A DNA stretch of 64,000 nt from Blautia sp. An81 (GTDB lineage Bacteria > Bacillota > Clostridia > Lachnospirales > Lachnospiraceae), in assembly GCF_002161285.1 (NCBI RefSeq), contig NZ_NFHH01000004.1:62001-126000 (forward strand), read 5' to 3'. The notes under the pieces were generated by a model. The model did no database searches. It was given only the letters and a program-made list of their open reading frames with translations, and was not told where the DNA came from. Numbering within the stretch: the first letter of the stretch is position 1; each line of letters opens with the position of its first letter. This document shows, in pieces, positions 25,004 through 34,687 of this stretch. Made by a program: the position numbers and the translations under genes.

Positions 25004-26251
25004 ATGAATGAGACAAGAAACATCATTGCAGGACTGGAAATCGGAAAAGAACAGTCTCAGCTCTGCTATTTTGACCGGAAAGAGCGGGAGCCTATCTCTG
25101 TTTCCGTAAAGGCAGGCAGCAATCAGTATCTCTTTCCGACTCTGCTGTCCAAGAGGCAGGGAAAAGAAATCTGGCATTATGGGATAGAAGCGGAATATTT
25201 TTCCAGACAGGAAATGGAACTTCCAGTAACAGGCCTGCTGGGAATCTGGAATCAGGACCAGGAAGTGGAAATAGACGGTGAAAAATATACACCGGGAAAA
25301 CTGATGGAAATTTATCTCAGAGGATGCATCTCGCTTCTGGGGATCGGAGAGCCGGTACGGCAGATCAAGGCAGTGATGGTTACTGTTCCCAGGCTTTCTC
25401 CTGCTGTTATCCAGGCGGTTTATCAGGCAGGAGCTCAGATGGGATTTTCCAGAAGTCAGATCTGGGTCCAGGATTATGATGAGAGCTTTTATTATTATGT
25501 AATGAATCACAGGAAGGACAACTGGACCAGGAAGATTGGCTGGTTTCTTTTTGAAAAAGATAAGGTGTCTTTTGCCAGACTGGTGGTGGATAACCAGCGG
25601 AGACCGGCAACGGCATGGATCGAGCATGGAAAGAGCGCAGAGCTTGCCCAGGACCCTCAGGAAAGAGATGAGAATTTTTTCCGTCTGATTTCTCAGTCCT
25701 GCGGAAACGATACTTATTCCAGCATTTATATGGTGGGAGATGGGTTTGACCAGGAGTGGGCAAAACGCTCTACCCCTTATCTCTGCCGGAATCAGCGCCA
25801 TGTATTTTACGGCAATAACCTTTATGTAAAAGGGGCCTGCTACGGCGGCAAGGAGAAATGCGGAGAGGAAAATCTCAAGGGATATCTTTATCTCAGCCCT
25901 TCTCTGGTAAGAAAAAATGTGAGCATGGATGTGATTACAGGGGGCTCTCTGAAATCATATCTGCTGGTGGAAGCAGGGAAGAACTGGTATGAGATCCATA
26001 CCTATCTGGAGATAATCTTAGATGATAAGGAAGACTTGGAATTTACGGTGATCCCCATGGAAGGCGGCGCCAGGACCAGATTTTCCATGAAGCTGCCGGG
26101 ACTTCCAAAACGCCCCAACAAGACCACCAGGATTGGCCTGACGATCTATTATGAATCAGAAGAGATGTGCGTGGTCCGGGCTGAAGATATGGGATTTGGA
26201 GACCTTTATCCTTCTTCAGGAATGGTCTGGACAGAAAAGGTATCGTGGTAA
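25004..26251 (+). CDS. DUF5716-type protein with degenerate Hsp70/actin-like fold
   Basis: 415-aa soluble protein. AGLEIGKEQSQLCYFDRKE (about residues 9-27) resembles the phosphate-1 loop of Hsp70/actin ATPases; VMVTVPRLSPAVIQAVYQAG followed by WVQDYDESFYYYVM (about 125-166) matches the Hsp70 segment VTVPA...EPTAAAL; MVGDGFDQEW (about 245) is near the adenosine motif. The phosphate-2 loop (DLGGGT in Hsp70) is replaced by FLFEKDK, so ATP hydrolysis may be lost. The last about 120 residues are beta-rich. It follows the DUF5717 gene by 15 bp and has AAAGGAGG. The fold call is from motif reading only. Confidence 0.72.
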   Translation: MNETRNIIAGLEIGKEQSQLCYFDRKEREPISVSVKAGSNQYLFPTLLSKRQGKEIWHYGIEAEYFSRQEMELPVTGLLGIWNQDQEVEIDGEKYTPGKLMEIYLRGCISLLGIGEPVRQIKAVMVTVPRLSPAVIQAVYQAGAQMGFSRSQIWVQDYDESFYYYVMNHRKDNWTRKIGWFLFEKDKVSFARLVVDNQRRPATAWIEHGKSAELAQDPQERDENFFRLISQSCGNDTYSSIYMVGDGFDQEWAKRSTPYLCRNQRHVFYGNNLYVKGACYGGKEKCGEENLKGYLYLSPSLVRKNVSMDVITGGSLKSYLLVEAGKNWYEIHTYLEIILDDKEDLEFTVIPMEGGARTRFSMKLPGLPKRPNKTTRIGLTIYYESEEMCVVRAEDMGFGDLYPSSGMVWTEKVSW

Positions 26252-26263
26252 AGGAGGCGCACA

Positions 26264-27037
26264 ATGGGAAGTTATATTTTATGTCAGGTGAAACGGGCCT
26301 CTATGCCCTATTACATTGAGAACATCAGTACAAACATCTACAGCATTGAAGAGCTGTGTTATTATTTTTACCACAATATTTATCTTTTAGATGAAACAAT
26401 CTTAAATGAGCACCTGTGTGACTGGATACGGAAGGAACTGGGACTGGAAAGACTTTACCGGAGGTTGTATAAGGTGCTGGAAGACGAGGAAGGAACCTCA
26501 GAATTTATTCTGGCGGTGTTTAAAGAAATCAATTATCTGTCCCACCAGGAGTTTAAGAAGCTCAATGAAAATCTGAACCTGCTTCAGCAGCAGCCGGCAG
26601 TCCAGAGAGAGAAGAAAAAAGGAGACTATCTGGTAGAGAATAAAATGTATGTAAATGCCCTGCGGATTTACGAAAATGCGCTGAGAAAAGAGGATAAAGA
26701 AGGCCTGGGACAGCAGTTCAACGGAGGGATCTACCACAATATGGGCTGTGCCTATATGTATCTTTTCCAGTTTAAAGAGGCTTCTGAATGTTTCCTGAAG
26801 GCCTACAGGCTTCTGAACACCCGGCAGGCTCTGAAACATTATCTTACGGCCTGCTGTCTGATGGATGAAAGTTCTTTTTCCAGCATCTGCCGGGAAATGG
26901 AAGCCTCCGGGGAGCTGGAAGAAGAGGTAAGGAACAGTCTGAAAGAGGCGGGAGAACAGGCGCCGCCTCCCCAGGGAGAGCCTCAGGAACTTTTGGGACA
27001 GTTTATCCGTGATTATCACCGGAGCACAGGCTTTTAG
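26264..27037 (+). CDS. TPR-containing protein of unknown function
   Basis: 257-aa soluble protein. Residues 1-110 are helical and unassigned; about 118-210 contain two to three tetratricopeptide-like repeats (LVENKMYVNALRIYENALRK; YHNMGCAYMYLFQFKEASECF). The C-terminus is acidic and proline-rich (GEQAPPPQGEPQE). AAAGGAGG is placed before ATG, 12 bp after the DUF5716 gene, so all three genes should be made as one set. The TPR surface probably binds one of its operon partners (inference). Confidence 0.75.
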   Translation: MGSYILCQVKRASMPYYIENISTNIYSIEELCYYFYHNIYLLDETILNEHLCDWIRKELGLERLYRRLYKVLEDEEGTSEFILAVFKEINYLSHQEFKKLNENLNLLQQQPAVQREKKKGDYLVENKMYVNALRIYENALRKEDKEGLGQQFNGGIYHNMGCAYMYLFQFKEASECFLKAYRLLNTRQALKHYLTACCLMDESSFSSICREMEASGELEEEVRNSLKEAGEQAPPPQGEPQELLGQFIRDYHRSTGF

Positions 27038-27039
27038 TG

Positions 27040-27068
27040 TTGTGTTTTTTTCGATGATGATATATAAT
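27040..27068 (+). promoter_or_regulatory. Promoter of purB
   Basis: TTGTGT (27040-27045), 17-bp spacer, TATAAT (27063-27068), just after the TPR gene's stop codon. Confidence 0.7.
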
Positions 27069-27108
27069 GCAAGAAGTTTTGAAAAAAGAAAGCAGAGAGG
27101 TAGATAGT

Positions 27109-28542
27109 ATGAGTACAGACAGATATGTAAGTCCATTGTCCGAGCGTTATGCCAGCAAAGAAATGCAGTATATTTTTTCTCCGGATATGAAATTCCGCAC
27201 CTGGAGAAGACTGTGGATCGCTCTGGCAGAGACAGAGAAAGAGCTGGGACTGAACATTACCCAGGAACAGATCGATGAGCTGAAAGCCCATGCAGACGAC
27301 ATTAATTACGATGTTGCCAAAGCCAGAGAAAAGGAAGTGCGCCATGACGTAATGTCTCATGTATATGCTTACGGCGTACAGTGCCCCAAGGCGAAGGGAA
27401 TCATTCATCTGGGCGCTACAAGCTGCTACGTAGGAGACAATACAGACATTATCGTTATGACAGAGGCATTAAAACTGGTTCGGAAAAAACTGCTCAATGT
27501 GATTGCCGAGCTGGCTAAATTTGCCGATGCAAATAAGGACCTTCCTACACTGGCATTTACTCATTTTCAGCCTGCACAGCCTACGACAGTTGGAAAAAGA
27601 GCTACTTTGTGGATGCAGGAATTTTTAATGGATTTAGAGGATCTGGACTATGTGCTCAGCACTATGAAACTTCTGGGCTCTAAAGGAACTACAGGAACTC
27701 AGGCCAGCTTCCTGGAGCTTTTTGACGGAGATCAGGAGACTATTGACAAGATCGATCCTATGATTGCTGAGAAAATGGGATTCAAAGCCTGCTATCCTGT
27801 ATCCGGACAGACTTATTCCAGAAAAGTAGATACCAGAGTCCTGAATATTCTGGCAGGAATTGCTGCCAGCGCCCATAAATTCTCCAATGATATCCGTCTT
27901 CTTCAGCACCTGAAAGAAGTGGAAGAGCCTTTTGAAAAGAGCCAGATCGGTTCCTCTGCTATGGCTTATAAGAGAAATCCTATGCGCAGCGAGCGTATTG
28001 CCTCTCTGTCCAGATTTGTAATGGTAGACGCATTAAATCCTGCGATCACCTCTGCTACCCAGTGGTTTGAGAGAACCCTGGACGATTCCGCTAACAAACG
28101 TCTTTCCATTCCGGAAGGATTCCTGGCTGTTGACGGTATCCTGGATCTGTGCCTGAACGTAGTGGACGGACTGGTGGTATATCCTAAGGTTATTGAAAAA
28201 CGGTTAAGAAGCGAGCTGCCTTTCATGGCTACAGAGAACATTATGATGGATGCTGTAAAGGCAGGAGGGGACCGTCAGGAACTTCACGAAAAAATCCGTG
28301 AGCTGTCTATGGTTGCAGCAAGAAATGTAAAGGCAGAAGGAAAAGAGAATAATCTTCTGGAGCTGATCGCTGCTGATCCAGCTTTTAATATGTCTTTGGA
28401 GGACCTGGAGAAGACCATGGATCCTGCAAAATATACAGGACGGGCTTCTGTACAGGTAGACGCTTTCCTGAAGAACGTGGTAAATCCTGTGCTTGAGGCT
28501 AACAAAGAGGTCCTTGGCATGACAGCAGAGATTAATGTATAA
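27109..28542 (+). CDS. purB: Adenylosuccinate lyase
   Basis: Catalyses two fumarate-releasing steps of purine synthesis (SAICAR to AICAR; adenylosuccinate to AMP), 477 aa. The superfamily signature [15 protein letters not shown] (about residues 282-296) contains the flexible catalytic loop; [14 protein letters not shown] and [15 protein letters not shown] hold the catalytic and binding residues. The start at 27109 ([14 protein letters not shown]) fits the family and has a GAGAGG ribosome site; the frame from 27067 would begin at the promoter. It ends at a long terminator hairpin. Confidence 0.96.
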   Translation: MSTDRYVSPLSERYASKEMQYIFSPDMKFRTWRRLWIALAETEKELGLNITQEQIDELKAHADDINYDVAKAREKEVRHDVMSHVYAYGVQCPKAKGIIHLGATSCYVGDNTDIIVMTEALKLVRKKLLNVIAELAKFADANKDLPTLAFTHFQPAQPTTVGKRATLWMQEFLMDLEDLDYVLSTMKLLGSKGTTGTQASFLELFDGDQETIDKIDPMIAEKMGFKACYPVSGQTYSRKVDTRVLNILAGIAASAHKFSNDIRLLQHLKEVEEPFEKSQIGSSAMAYKRNPMRSERIASLSRFVMVDALNPAITSATQWFERTLDDSANKRLSIPEGFLAVDGILDLCLNVVDGLVVYPKVIEKRLRSELPFMATENIMMDAVKAGGDRQELHEKIRELSMVAARNVKAEGKENNLLELIAADPAFNMSLEDLEKTMDPAKYTGRASVQVDAFLKNVVNPVLEANKEVLGMTAEINV

Positions 28543-28603
28543 GCAGGAAAACAGTGACCGGGATAACTGAATAATACCATCAATGAAATAAAGAAAAATG
28601 GAT

Positions 28604-28676
28604 AAGGCTGCCTGAAGAAAAGCAGGAGAGGAAAGCAACTGGTATTTCCTTGTCCGGCTTTTCGGGCGGCCTTTTT
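28604..28676 (+). terminator. Terminator of purB
   Basis: AAGGCTGCCTGAAGAAAAGC pairs with GCTTTTCGGGCGGCCTT, with an inner GAGGAAA/TTTCCTT stem, then T5. Confidence 0.7.
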
Positions 28677-28698
28677 CCTTCCAGAAAAGGAGAGAAAT

Positions 28699-29991
28699 AT
28701 GAGAGATAAAAGCAAGGGGAATCCCCGGGCACTGCTGCCCATCGGGGTGTTTCTGGTAATCTTTTTAGGCGCAGGGATTTTGTCCGGGGATTTCTATACA
28801 ATGCCTGCTATTGTAGGATTCCTGATCGCCTTGACCGTAGCTTTCTGCCAGAACCGGCGGCTGCGGTTTGCAGATAAACTGACTATTATATCTAAAGGTA
28901 TCGGAGAAGAAAATATTGTGACCATGTGTCTGATTTTTCTGGCTGCAGGTGCTTTTTCAGGAACTATCAGTGCAGCGGGAGGAGTAGAGAGTACCGTAAA
29001 TCTGGGACTTTCCCTGATGCCTCCTTCTGTGGCGGTAATGGGGCTGTTTATTATCGGCTGCTTTATTTCCGTGTCTATGGGAACCTCTGTTGGGACCATT
29101 ACGGCCATGGCCCCTATCGGTGTGGGAATTGCCCAGGAAACAGGTCTGGGAGCTCCTCTCTGCCTGGGAGCCGTGGTCTGCGGAGCCATGTTCGGAGATA
29201 ATCTGTCTATGATCTCAGATACCACCATTGCGGCAGTCCGTACCCAGGGCTGTGAGATGAAGGATAAATTTAAAGAAAACTTTCTCATTGTCCTTCCGGC
29301 GGCAATTATTACTGCTATAATCTTTTTCTTTGTGGCGAGAGCCCAGTCAGGAAATCTTGTGCTGGATAAATCTTCCTATGAGTATGAGATCATAAAGGTA
29401 ATCCCCTATCTGGTAGTGCTTATCGGGGCTCTTATTGGAGTCAATGTGTTTGTGATCCTTATTGCAGGAACTATTTTGTCTGCCATTGTAGGAGTGGCTA
29501 CGGGAGCCTTTGCCTTTGGAGAACTGTTCCAGAAAATGGGAGAGGGCGTTACCAGCATGTATGATATTACCGTAATCTCTATTATCGTGGCGGCTATTGT
29601 GGCTCTGGTCCGGGAATACGGAGGTATTCAGTTTATTTTAAATGTGATCAAAAGCAAAATCAGCGGAGCCCGGGGAGGAGAATTCGGCATATCTGTCCTG
29701 GTGTTTTTAGTAGACTGCTGTACAGCGAATAATACAGTAGCCATTGTTATGGCAGGGCCTATTGCAAAGGAAATCAGCGACGAATTTCATATTTCCCCTA
29801 AGCGCAGCGCCTCTCTTCTGGATATTTTTGCTTCAGTAGGACAGGGTGTTATTCCTTACGGTGCTCAGCTTCTTACAGCAGCAGGAATGGCGGCTATATC
29901 TCCTGTGGAGATCATGCCTTATCTTTATTACCCCATTTTAATGGGAGTCAGCGCCGTGCTGTTTATTTTATTCAGGAGCAGGAAAAATTAA
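28699..29991 (+). CDS. NhaC-family sodium/proton antiporter-like transporter
   Basis: 430-aa membrane protein with about 11 helices. The fold and motifs (SVSMGTSVGTITAMAPIGVGIA near residues 113-134; GAMFGDNLSMISDTTIAA near 156-173; DCCTANNTVAIVMAG near 341) are typical of the NhaC/ArsB-like ion transporter group. Members exchange Na+ for H+ or for organic acids, as in malate-lactate antiporters, so the exact substrates are open. AAAGGAG precedes ATG. Monocistronic between two terminators. Confidence 0.88.
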   Translation: MRDKSKGNPRALLPIGVFLVIFLGAGILSGDFYTMPAIVGFLIALTVAFCQNRRLRFADKLTIISKGIGEENIVTMCLIFLAAGAFSGTISAAGGVESTVNLGLSLMPPSVAVMGLFIIGCFISVSMGTSVGTITAMAPIGVGIAQETGLGAPLCLGAVVCGAMFGDNLSMISDTTIAAVRTQGCEMKDKFKENFLIVLPAAIITAIIFFFVARAQSGNLVLDKSSYEYEIIKVIPYLVVLIGALIGVNVFVILIAGTILSAIVGVATGAFAFGELFQKMGEGVTSMYDITVISIIVAAIVALVREYGGIQFILNVIKSKISGARGGEFGISVLVFLVDCCTANNTVAIVMAGPIAKEISDEFHISPKRSASLLDIFASVGQGVIPYGAQLLTAAGMAAISPVEIMPYLYYPILMGVSAVLFILFRSRKN

Positions 29992-30036
29992 TCCCTTCTG
30001 TAGTGGTGATAGAGAAAATTTTATAAAGAGAATATG

Positions 30037-30070
30037 AAAGCGGTCTATCTTGTAGGATGGACCGCTTTTC
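30037..30070 (+). terminator. Terminator of the NhaC-like gene
   Basis: A 13-bp stem AAAGCGGTCTATC with GATGGACCGCTTT, 6-nt loop; T4 starts within the stem end. Confidence 0.7.
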
Positions 30071-30221
30071 CATGCCTGCTGCGGGCCAGGTTAAAAATCT
30101 ATAAAGATAAAATTTTCAGGGAACCTTTTTCCTTACTTATCCATCTAATCTATGTAAACAGGAAAACTGTTTGAAAATTACCTGGCCGGGTATGAAGGAA
30201 AAAGATAACAGAGGAGAGACC

Positions 30222-30704
30222 ATGAAGAAAGAGGAGTTTATAGAAGAAGTAAGGGCGGTGGAAGAAATGCTGTATCACACAGCTCTTTCTGTTCTGCGCA
30301 ATGAGACGGATACGGCGGATGCAGTCCAGGAAGCTCTTCTGAAGGCCTACGAAAATCTGCCTTCTCTCAGAGAAGAGCGGTATTTCAGAAGCTGGCTTGT
30401 GCGGATCCTTCTTAATGAATGTTACAGGATTCAGAGACATCAGAAGAAGATCTTAGCTTATGAGGAGTATATGGATCAGGAAGAGGCAGAGCAGGCGGCT
30501 TCTTATTCGGAGCTGTATCAGGCAATCCTGCTTCTTCCAAGAGAACAAAGAGTAGCAGTATCACTGTTTTATATTGATGGATTTTCTATTGAAGAAATTT
30601 CCAGGATCACGGGAACAAGAAAATCTACAGTGAAGACCCGCCTTTACAGGGCAAGAACCAGACTCAGAGAGCTTTTAGGAGATAAGGAGGAAGTGACATG
30701 CTGA
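30222..30704 (+). CDS. ECF-type RNA polymerase sigma factor
   Basis: 160-aa sigma-70 family factor with only regions 2 and 4. Region 2 (about residues 8-75) has DTADAVQEALLKAYENL and FRSWLVRILLNECYR for -10 recognition; region 4 (about 100-155) has LLPREQRVAVSLFYIDGFSIEEIS and an HTH ending TVKTRLYRARTRLRELL for -35 recognition. The start at 30222 has GAGGAG upstream. The next gene overlaps by 7 bp and encodes a membrane anti-sigma-like partner. Target promoters are not identified. Confidence 0.92.
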   Translation: MKKEEFIEEVRAVEEMLYHTALSVLRNETDTADAVQEALLKAYENLPSLREERYFRSWLVRILLNECYRIQRHQKKILAYEEYMDQEEAEQAASYSELYQAILLLPREQRVAVSLFYIDGFSIEEISRITGTRKSTVKTRLYRARTRLRELLGDKEEVTC

Positions 30705-31888
30705 AACGGGAAAAATGGAGTGGGCCAAATCCGGACGCTGCTTTTCACAGAAAATTTGAAGATATATTGGAACAAATAGAACAGAAACCAGAGCCGGTAA
30801 AGAAGAAAAATTTTTTAAAAACAGGAGCAGCCATAGGCGGAACAGTGGCAGCCTGCGGAGCGTTGTTTTTCGGAGTATGTGCGGCAAATCCTGTATGGGC
30901 ATCGAATCTGCCTGTTGTGGGAAGTATTTTTAAATCCCAGGCGGAAAAGCTTCAGTACAAAGGGGATTATGAAAACTATGTAAAGCCTGCAGGAGAAGCA
31001 GGGGGATCCCTTACTGCCAGCAGTAGCGGGATTACTATGACGCTTTCAGAAACTTACTGCAGTCCAAAGGCGTTGTACATTTCCTATGTGATGGAGTCGG
31101 AGACACCTTTTGAGGAGACACGAGAGGAAAGCACAGGACCTGTATTGATTTTGGAAGGGCAGGCGGAGTACAGCTTTGAATCGGAGACGGACTATGTTTT
31201 TGCCTATCCTACAGGAGACTATGTGGATGACTACACATATGAGGGTGTGGTCCGTTTGGATCTGCCAGGCAGAGGAGCAGAAGCAGGAGAAAATATCCAG
31301 GTAGACCTGAAGATCAGCCAGGTGGTAGGAGATTTGAAAAATCCGGATACTCTTGACATAGGATATACCCAGGAGGAACTGGAAGCTATGTCGGATGAGC
31401 AGTGGGAGAAAGCAATGAAAGAGATTGAGACTGCCGCCCAAGAAGAAGGCTGGGATACCTGGCCGAATACTCATGAGCAGTGGTTTGTAGAAGGCAACTG
31501 GGAGTTTCAGATAGAAGTAAGCCCTGACGATTCCAGGGTACAGACTGTAGAGATCAATGAGACAAATGAACAGGGGATCGGCCTGGAATCTGTGATGGTA
31601 ACACCTTTTGAAATTTCGGTAAAGGAACTCTATACAGGAGAAGCGGATCCGGCAGATTATTACGCTGCTCTGTTGGATGCAGAGGGCAAAATGATCCGGA
31701 TGGCAGAGGGCAACTCTGAAGCCCTCCCCATATATGGCCATGATATTTCTACAGTAACTGTTTATATCTGCGATTATGTGGAATATATGGATGAGCTCAA
31801 GGGGCAGGCAGACCAGCCGGGATTTCAGGAATTGCTGGAAGAACGGGCAGTGTATAAAAAAGAAGTACATTTTGAAGAGCAGGATTAA
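30698..31888 (+). CDS. DUF4179 membrane anti-sigma-like protein
   Basis: 396-aa protein: a short cytosolic segment (1-38), one transmembrane helix (about 44-64, TGAAIGGTVAACGALFFGVC), and a large extracytoplasmic beta-rich domain. The sequence just after the helix (ANPVWASNLPVVGSIFKS) is the usual start of DUF4179. It overlaps the sigma gene (ATGCTGA), so translational coupling is expected. By position and topology it should restrain the sigma factor and sense an envelope signal; no zinc-finger HxxxCxxC motif is seen in the cytosolic part, so the binding mode is unknown. Confidence 0.85.
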   Translation: MLKREKWSGPNPDAAFHRKFEDILEQIEQKPEPVKKKNFLKTGAAIGGTVAACGALFFGVCAANPVWASNLPVVGSIFKSQAEKLQYKGDYENYVKPAGEAGGSLTASSSGITMTLSETYCSPKALYISYVMESETPFEETREESTGPVLILEGQAEYSFESETDYVFAYPTGDYVDDYTYEGVVRLDLPGRGAEAGENIQVDLKISQVVGDLKNPDTLDIGYTQEELEAMSDEQWEKAMKEIETAAQEEGWDTWPNTHEQWFVEGNWEFQIEVSPDDSRVQTVEINETNEQGIGLESVMVTPFEISVKELYTGEADPADYYAALLDAEGKMIRMAEGNSEALPIYGHDISTVTVYICDYVEYMDELKGQADQPGFQELLEERAVYKKEVHFEEQD

Positions 31889-31971
31889 GGGGAAAGCCAT
31901 GTATAATTTTTTAAATACAGGATACCCTGAGTTGGAATAACAGAAGCAGCAGTTTAGAATCCAGATATAAG

Positions 31972-32007
31972 AATCAATAGCTGGCTGCTTGCAGCGAGTT
32001 ATTGATT
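31972..32007. terminator. Hairpin between the anti-sigma gene and purA
   Basis: AATCAATAGCTGGCTGC with GCAGCGAGTTATTGATT forms an imperfect stem. The T tract is poor, and the purA -35 box lies in its right arm, so it may act as an operator as well as a terminator. Confidence 0.5.
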
Positions 32008-32030
32008 TCTGTCGGAAAATGTAGTATGAT
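32002..32030 (+). promoter_or_regulatory. Promoter of purA
   Basis: TTGATT (32002-32007), 17-bp spacer, TATGAT (32025-32030). Confidence 0.6.
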
Positions 32031-32083
32031 ACTGTAGTAATTGATAAGATTTATCAAGTCTTGAAAGCAGGAGGAATTAAGAA

Positions 32084-33364
32084 ATGGTAAAAGCAGTAGT
32101 AGGGGCCAACTGGGGTGACGAAGGAAAAGGTAAGATTACCGATATGCTTGCGCAGGAGTCGGACATCATTGTCAGATTTCAGGGTGGCGCCAACGCAGGT
32201 CATACGATTGTAAATAATTACGGGAAATTCGCACTTCATACCCTTCCTTCCGGTGTGTTTTACGACCATACTACCAGCGTGATCGGAAACGGTGTGGCGT
32301 TGAATATCCCGGTACTGTTTAAGGAGATTCAGTCAATTGTGGAGAAGGGCGTTCCTATGCCAAAGATCAAGGTGTCTGACAGGGCACAGATGGTGATGTC
32401 CTATCATATTAAATTTGATGAATATGAGGAAGAACGTCTGGGAAAACATTCTTTTGGCTCCACAAAATCAGGAATCGCACCTTTCTATTCAGATAAATAC
32501 GCAAAGATCGGCTTCCAGGTCAGCGAACTTTTTGAAGATGAGGCAGAGCTTCGGGAGAAAGTAGAAAATGTCTGCGAGAAGAAAAATGTTACACTGGAGC
32601 ACTTATATCACAAACCTGCTCTGAATCCGGACGACATTATGGAAGAACTGCGTCAGTACAGAGAGATGATTGAGCCTTACGTATGTGATGTTTCTCTGTA
32701 TCTGTGGAACGCCCTGAAAGAGGGTAAGGAAATCCTTTTAGAGGGACAGTTAGGTTCTCTGAAAGATCCGGACCACGGTATCTATCCAATGGTAACCTCT
32801 TCTTCTACTCTGGCAGCTTACGGCGCCGTGGGAGCAGGAGTTCCCCCCTATGAGATAAAAAAAGTAATCACTGTATGCAAGGCATATTCCAGTGCTGTAG
32901 GAGCAGGAGCTTTCGTATCTGAGATTTTCGGAGAAGAGGCAGATGAGCTGAGACGCAGAGGCGGCGACGGCGGAGAATACGGTGCAACTACCGGACGCCC
33001 AAGAAGAATGGGATGGTTTGACTGTGTGGCTTCTAAATATGGCTGCCGTATCCAGGGAACCACAGACGTGGCCTTTACGGTACTGGACGTACTGGGATAC
33101 TTGGACGAGATCCCTGTATGTGTGGGATATGAAATTGACGGGGAAGTGACTACAGAATTCCCTACAACACATCTTCTGGAAAAGGCAAAACCGGTACTGG
33201 AAGTCCTGCCGGGATGGAAATGCGATATCAGAGGCATTAAGAAATATGAAGATCTTCCGGAGAACTGCCGGAAATATATTGAGTTCGTAGAGGAGAAGCT
33301 GGGATTCCCCATCACCATGATCTCCAACGGACCAAGCAGAGAGGATATTATCTATAGAAAATAA
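32084..33364 (+). CDS. purA: Adenylosuccinate synthetase
   Basis: GTP-dependent synthesis of adenylosuccinate from IMP and aspartate, the first committed step to AMP (426 aa). GANWGDEGKGKITDML (residues 7-22) is the IMP/GTP P-loop with the catalytic Asp; GGANAGHTI carries the catalytic His; EGQLGSLKDPDHGIYPMVTSSS and TTGRPRRMGWFD are typical. AGGAGG precedes ATG. It works with purB (27.1 kb) but is transcribed alone. Confidence 0.96.
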   Translation: MVKAVVGANWGDEGKGKITDMLAQESDIIVRFQGGANAGHTIVNNYGKFALHTLPSGVFYDHTTSVIGNGVALNIPVLFKEIQSIVEKGVPMPKIKVSDRAQMVMSYHIKFDEYEEERLGKHSFGSTKSGIAPFYSDKYAKIGFQVSELFEDEAELREKVENVCEKKNVTLEHLYHKPALNPDDIMEELRQYREMIEPYVCDVSLYLWNALKEGKEILLEGQLGSLKDPDHGIYPMVTSSSTLAAYGAVGAGVPPYEIKKVITVCKAYSSAVGAGAFVSEIFGEEADELRRRGGDGGEYGATTGRPRRMGWFDCVASKYGCRIQGTTDVAFTVLDVLGYLDEIPVCVGYEIDGEVTTEFPTTHLLEKAKPVLEVLPGWKCDIRGIKKYEDLPENCRKYIEFVEEKLGFPITMISNGPSREDIIYRK

Positions 33365-33453
33365 CAGCATATGCCGAGAAGAGGCAATGCAGTTTAGCTG
33401 GATAGTCATAAAACAGTAAAATTTAAAAAGAAAATTTTATAAGACTTTAGGAG

Positions 33454-33526
33454 AGGAGCTGCCGTATTAGTCATATGTCAGGAATATGTATAACTATTCT
33501 CGACTTTGATTAATGTGACAGCTCCT
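33454..33526. repeat. Dispersed palindromic element, copy B (short form)
   Basis: Arms AGGAGCTGCCGTATTAGTCA... and ...TTGATTAATGTGACAGCTCCT pair imperfectly, ending in T4. The blocks TATTAGTCATATGT, GGAATATxTATA and TATTCTCGA are shared with copy A at 5003-5145. It lies between the convergent purA and Fic genes and may terminate both. Confidence 0.8.
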
Positions 33527-33548
33527 TTTATCCTCGATGGACAATGAC

Positions 33549-34541
33549 TTAAATCTTTATATATCTTTGATTTCTGCTGTTCGGCTTATCAGGAATTGTC
33601 ATCCTGATGAGATTTAATTCAATAGCAGGATGCAGATAATTTCTGCGGAAGCCCTCTCTGGATTTTAGCCCCAACTTTTCCATAAGAGCTTTACTTTTAT
33701 AAGGAATATCATATTCCATGACTTCAAGCAGCTTTTTAACCTCTTCTGAAAGATGTTCGTTTTCTTCACTGATCTGCACGGAAATTTCATCCAGAATCGC
33801 ATCAATTTGAGACAACATAAACTCGATAAAAATTGTAGATTCTCCAGCAACATGACACTTAGCAATGGCTTCGTAGTATTCGTCCTGGAACTTCTCAACC
33901 TGGCTTTCAATGGGAATATATTCAAATATTGGTTTCCATTTGGAAAGAATAGCCGTGTGCCACAACCTTGCCATTCTGCCATTACCATCTGAAAATGGAT
34001 GGATAAATACAAACTCATAGTGAAATACGCTGCTCAAAATCAATGGGTGAACATCCTTTCGTGCAGCGTTCATCCAGAAGAACAATTTCTCCATAAGCTG
34101 TGGAACAAACTGTGCCGGAGGAGCCATGAAGATGCATTGATCGCCGTTGAAAACACCTTCTTCGCCCGAACGAAAATCACCGGACTCCTCTACAAGGTAC
34201 TTAGTCATAATCCCGTGGAACTGTTTCAAATGCCGAATATTATAGGGATCAATTTGTGAAAGCCGTTCATACGCAGCATAGGCATTCTTTACTTCTTGGA
34301 TTTCTTTTTGCTCACCCAGTACAGCCCTTCCGTTGATTACATCTCTGACCTGTCCCAAAGTCAGAGAACTGGCCTCGATCTTCAAAGAGGAATGAATCGA
34401 TTTGATTTTATTATTCTTTCTCAAATGCGGTTTTGCTTCCAGATTGTTAGTAGCTGTTATGCGCCCTATTTTTTCAGAAATAGATGATACATATGACAGT
34501 ATTTCATTTGTTATTGTAAAAGGCGGCTTATATTCTCCCAT
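33549..34541 (-). CDS. Fic-domain protein (probable AMP-transferase)
   Basis: 330-aa protein of the Fic family, which usually transfers AMP from ATP to a protein hydroxyl. The active-site motif HPFSDGNGRMAR (about residues 180-191) is intact, with the catalytic His. Upstream, SSLKIEAS (about 51-58) matches the class II inhibitory helix (S/T)xxxE(G/N) except that the last position is Ala. The C-terminal about 80 residues look like a winged helix. GGAGG is seven bases before ATG. It stands alone; no antitoxin partner gene is adjacent, which fits a self-inhibited class II Fic protein. Confidence 0.9.
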   Translation of the reverse strand: MGEYKPPFTITNEILSYVSSISEKIGRITATNNLEAKPHLRKNNKIKSIHSSLKIEASSLTLGQVRDVINGRAVLGEQKEIQEVKNAYAAYERLSQIDPYNIRHLKQFHGIMTKYLVEESGDFRSGEEGVFNGDQCIFMAPPAQFVPQLMEKLFFWMNAARKDVHPLILSSVFHYEFVFIHPFSDGNGRMARLWHTAILSKWKPIFEYIPIESQVEKFQDEYYEAIAKCHVAGESTIFIEFMLSQIDAILDEISVQISEENEHLSEEVKKLLEVMEYDIPYKSKALMEKLGLKSREGFRRNYLHPAIELNLIRMTIPDKPNSRNQRYIKI

Positions 34542-34687
34542 AAAAACACCTCCACAGTCTTACGTATTATCTTGCGTACTATCTTTCTTTATTATACAAG
34601 TATCTTAAGAAGATTTCAATGTTCATATCGAATTATATATTTTTCTTTTCCGTTACCATTAGAGAAAAATAATTGATCGGAAATTTA

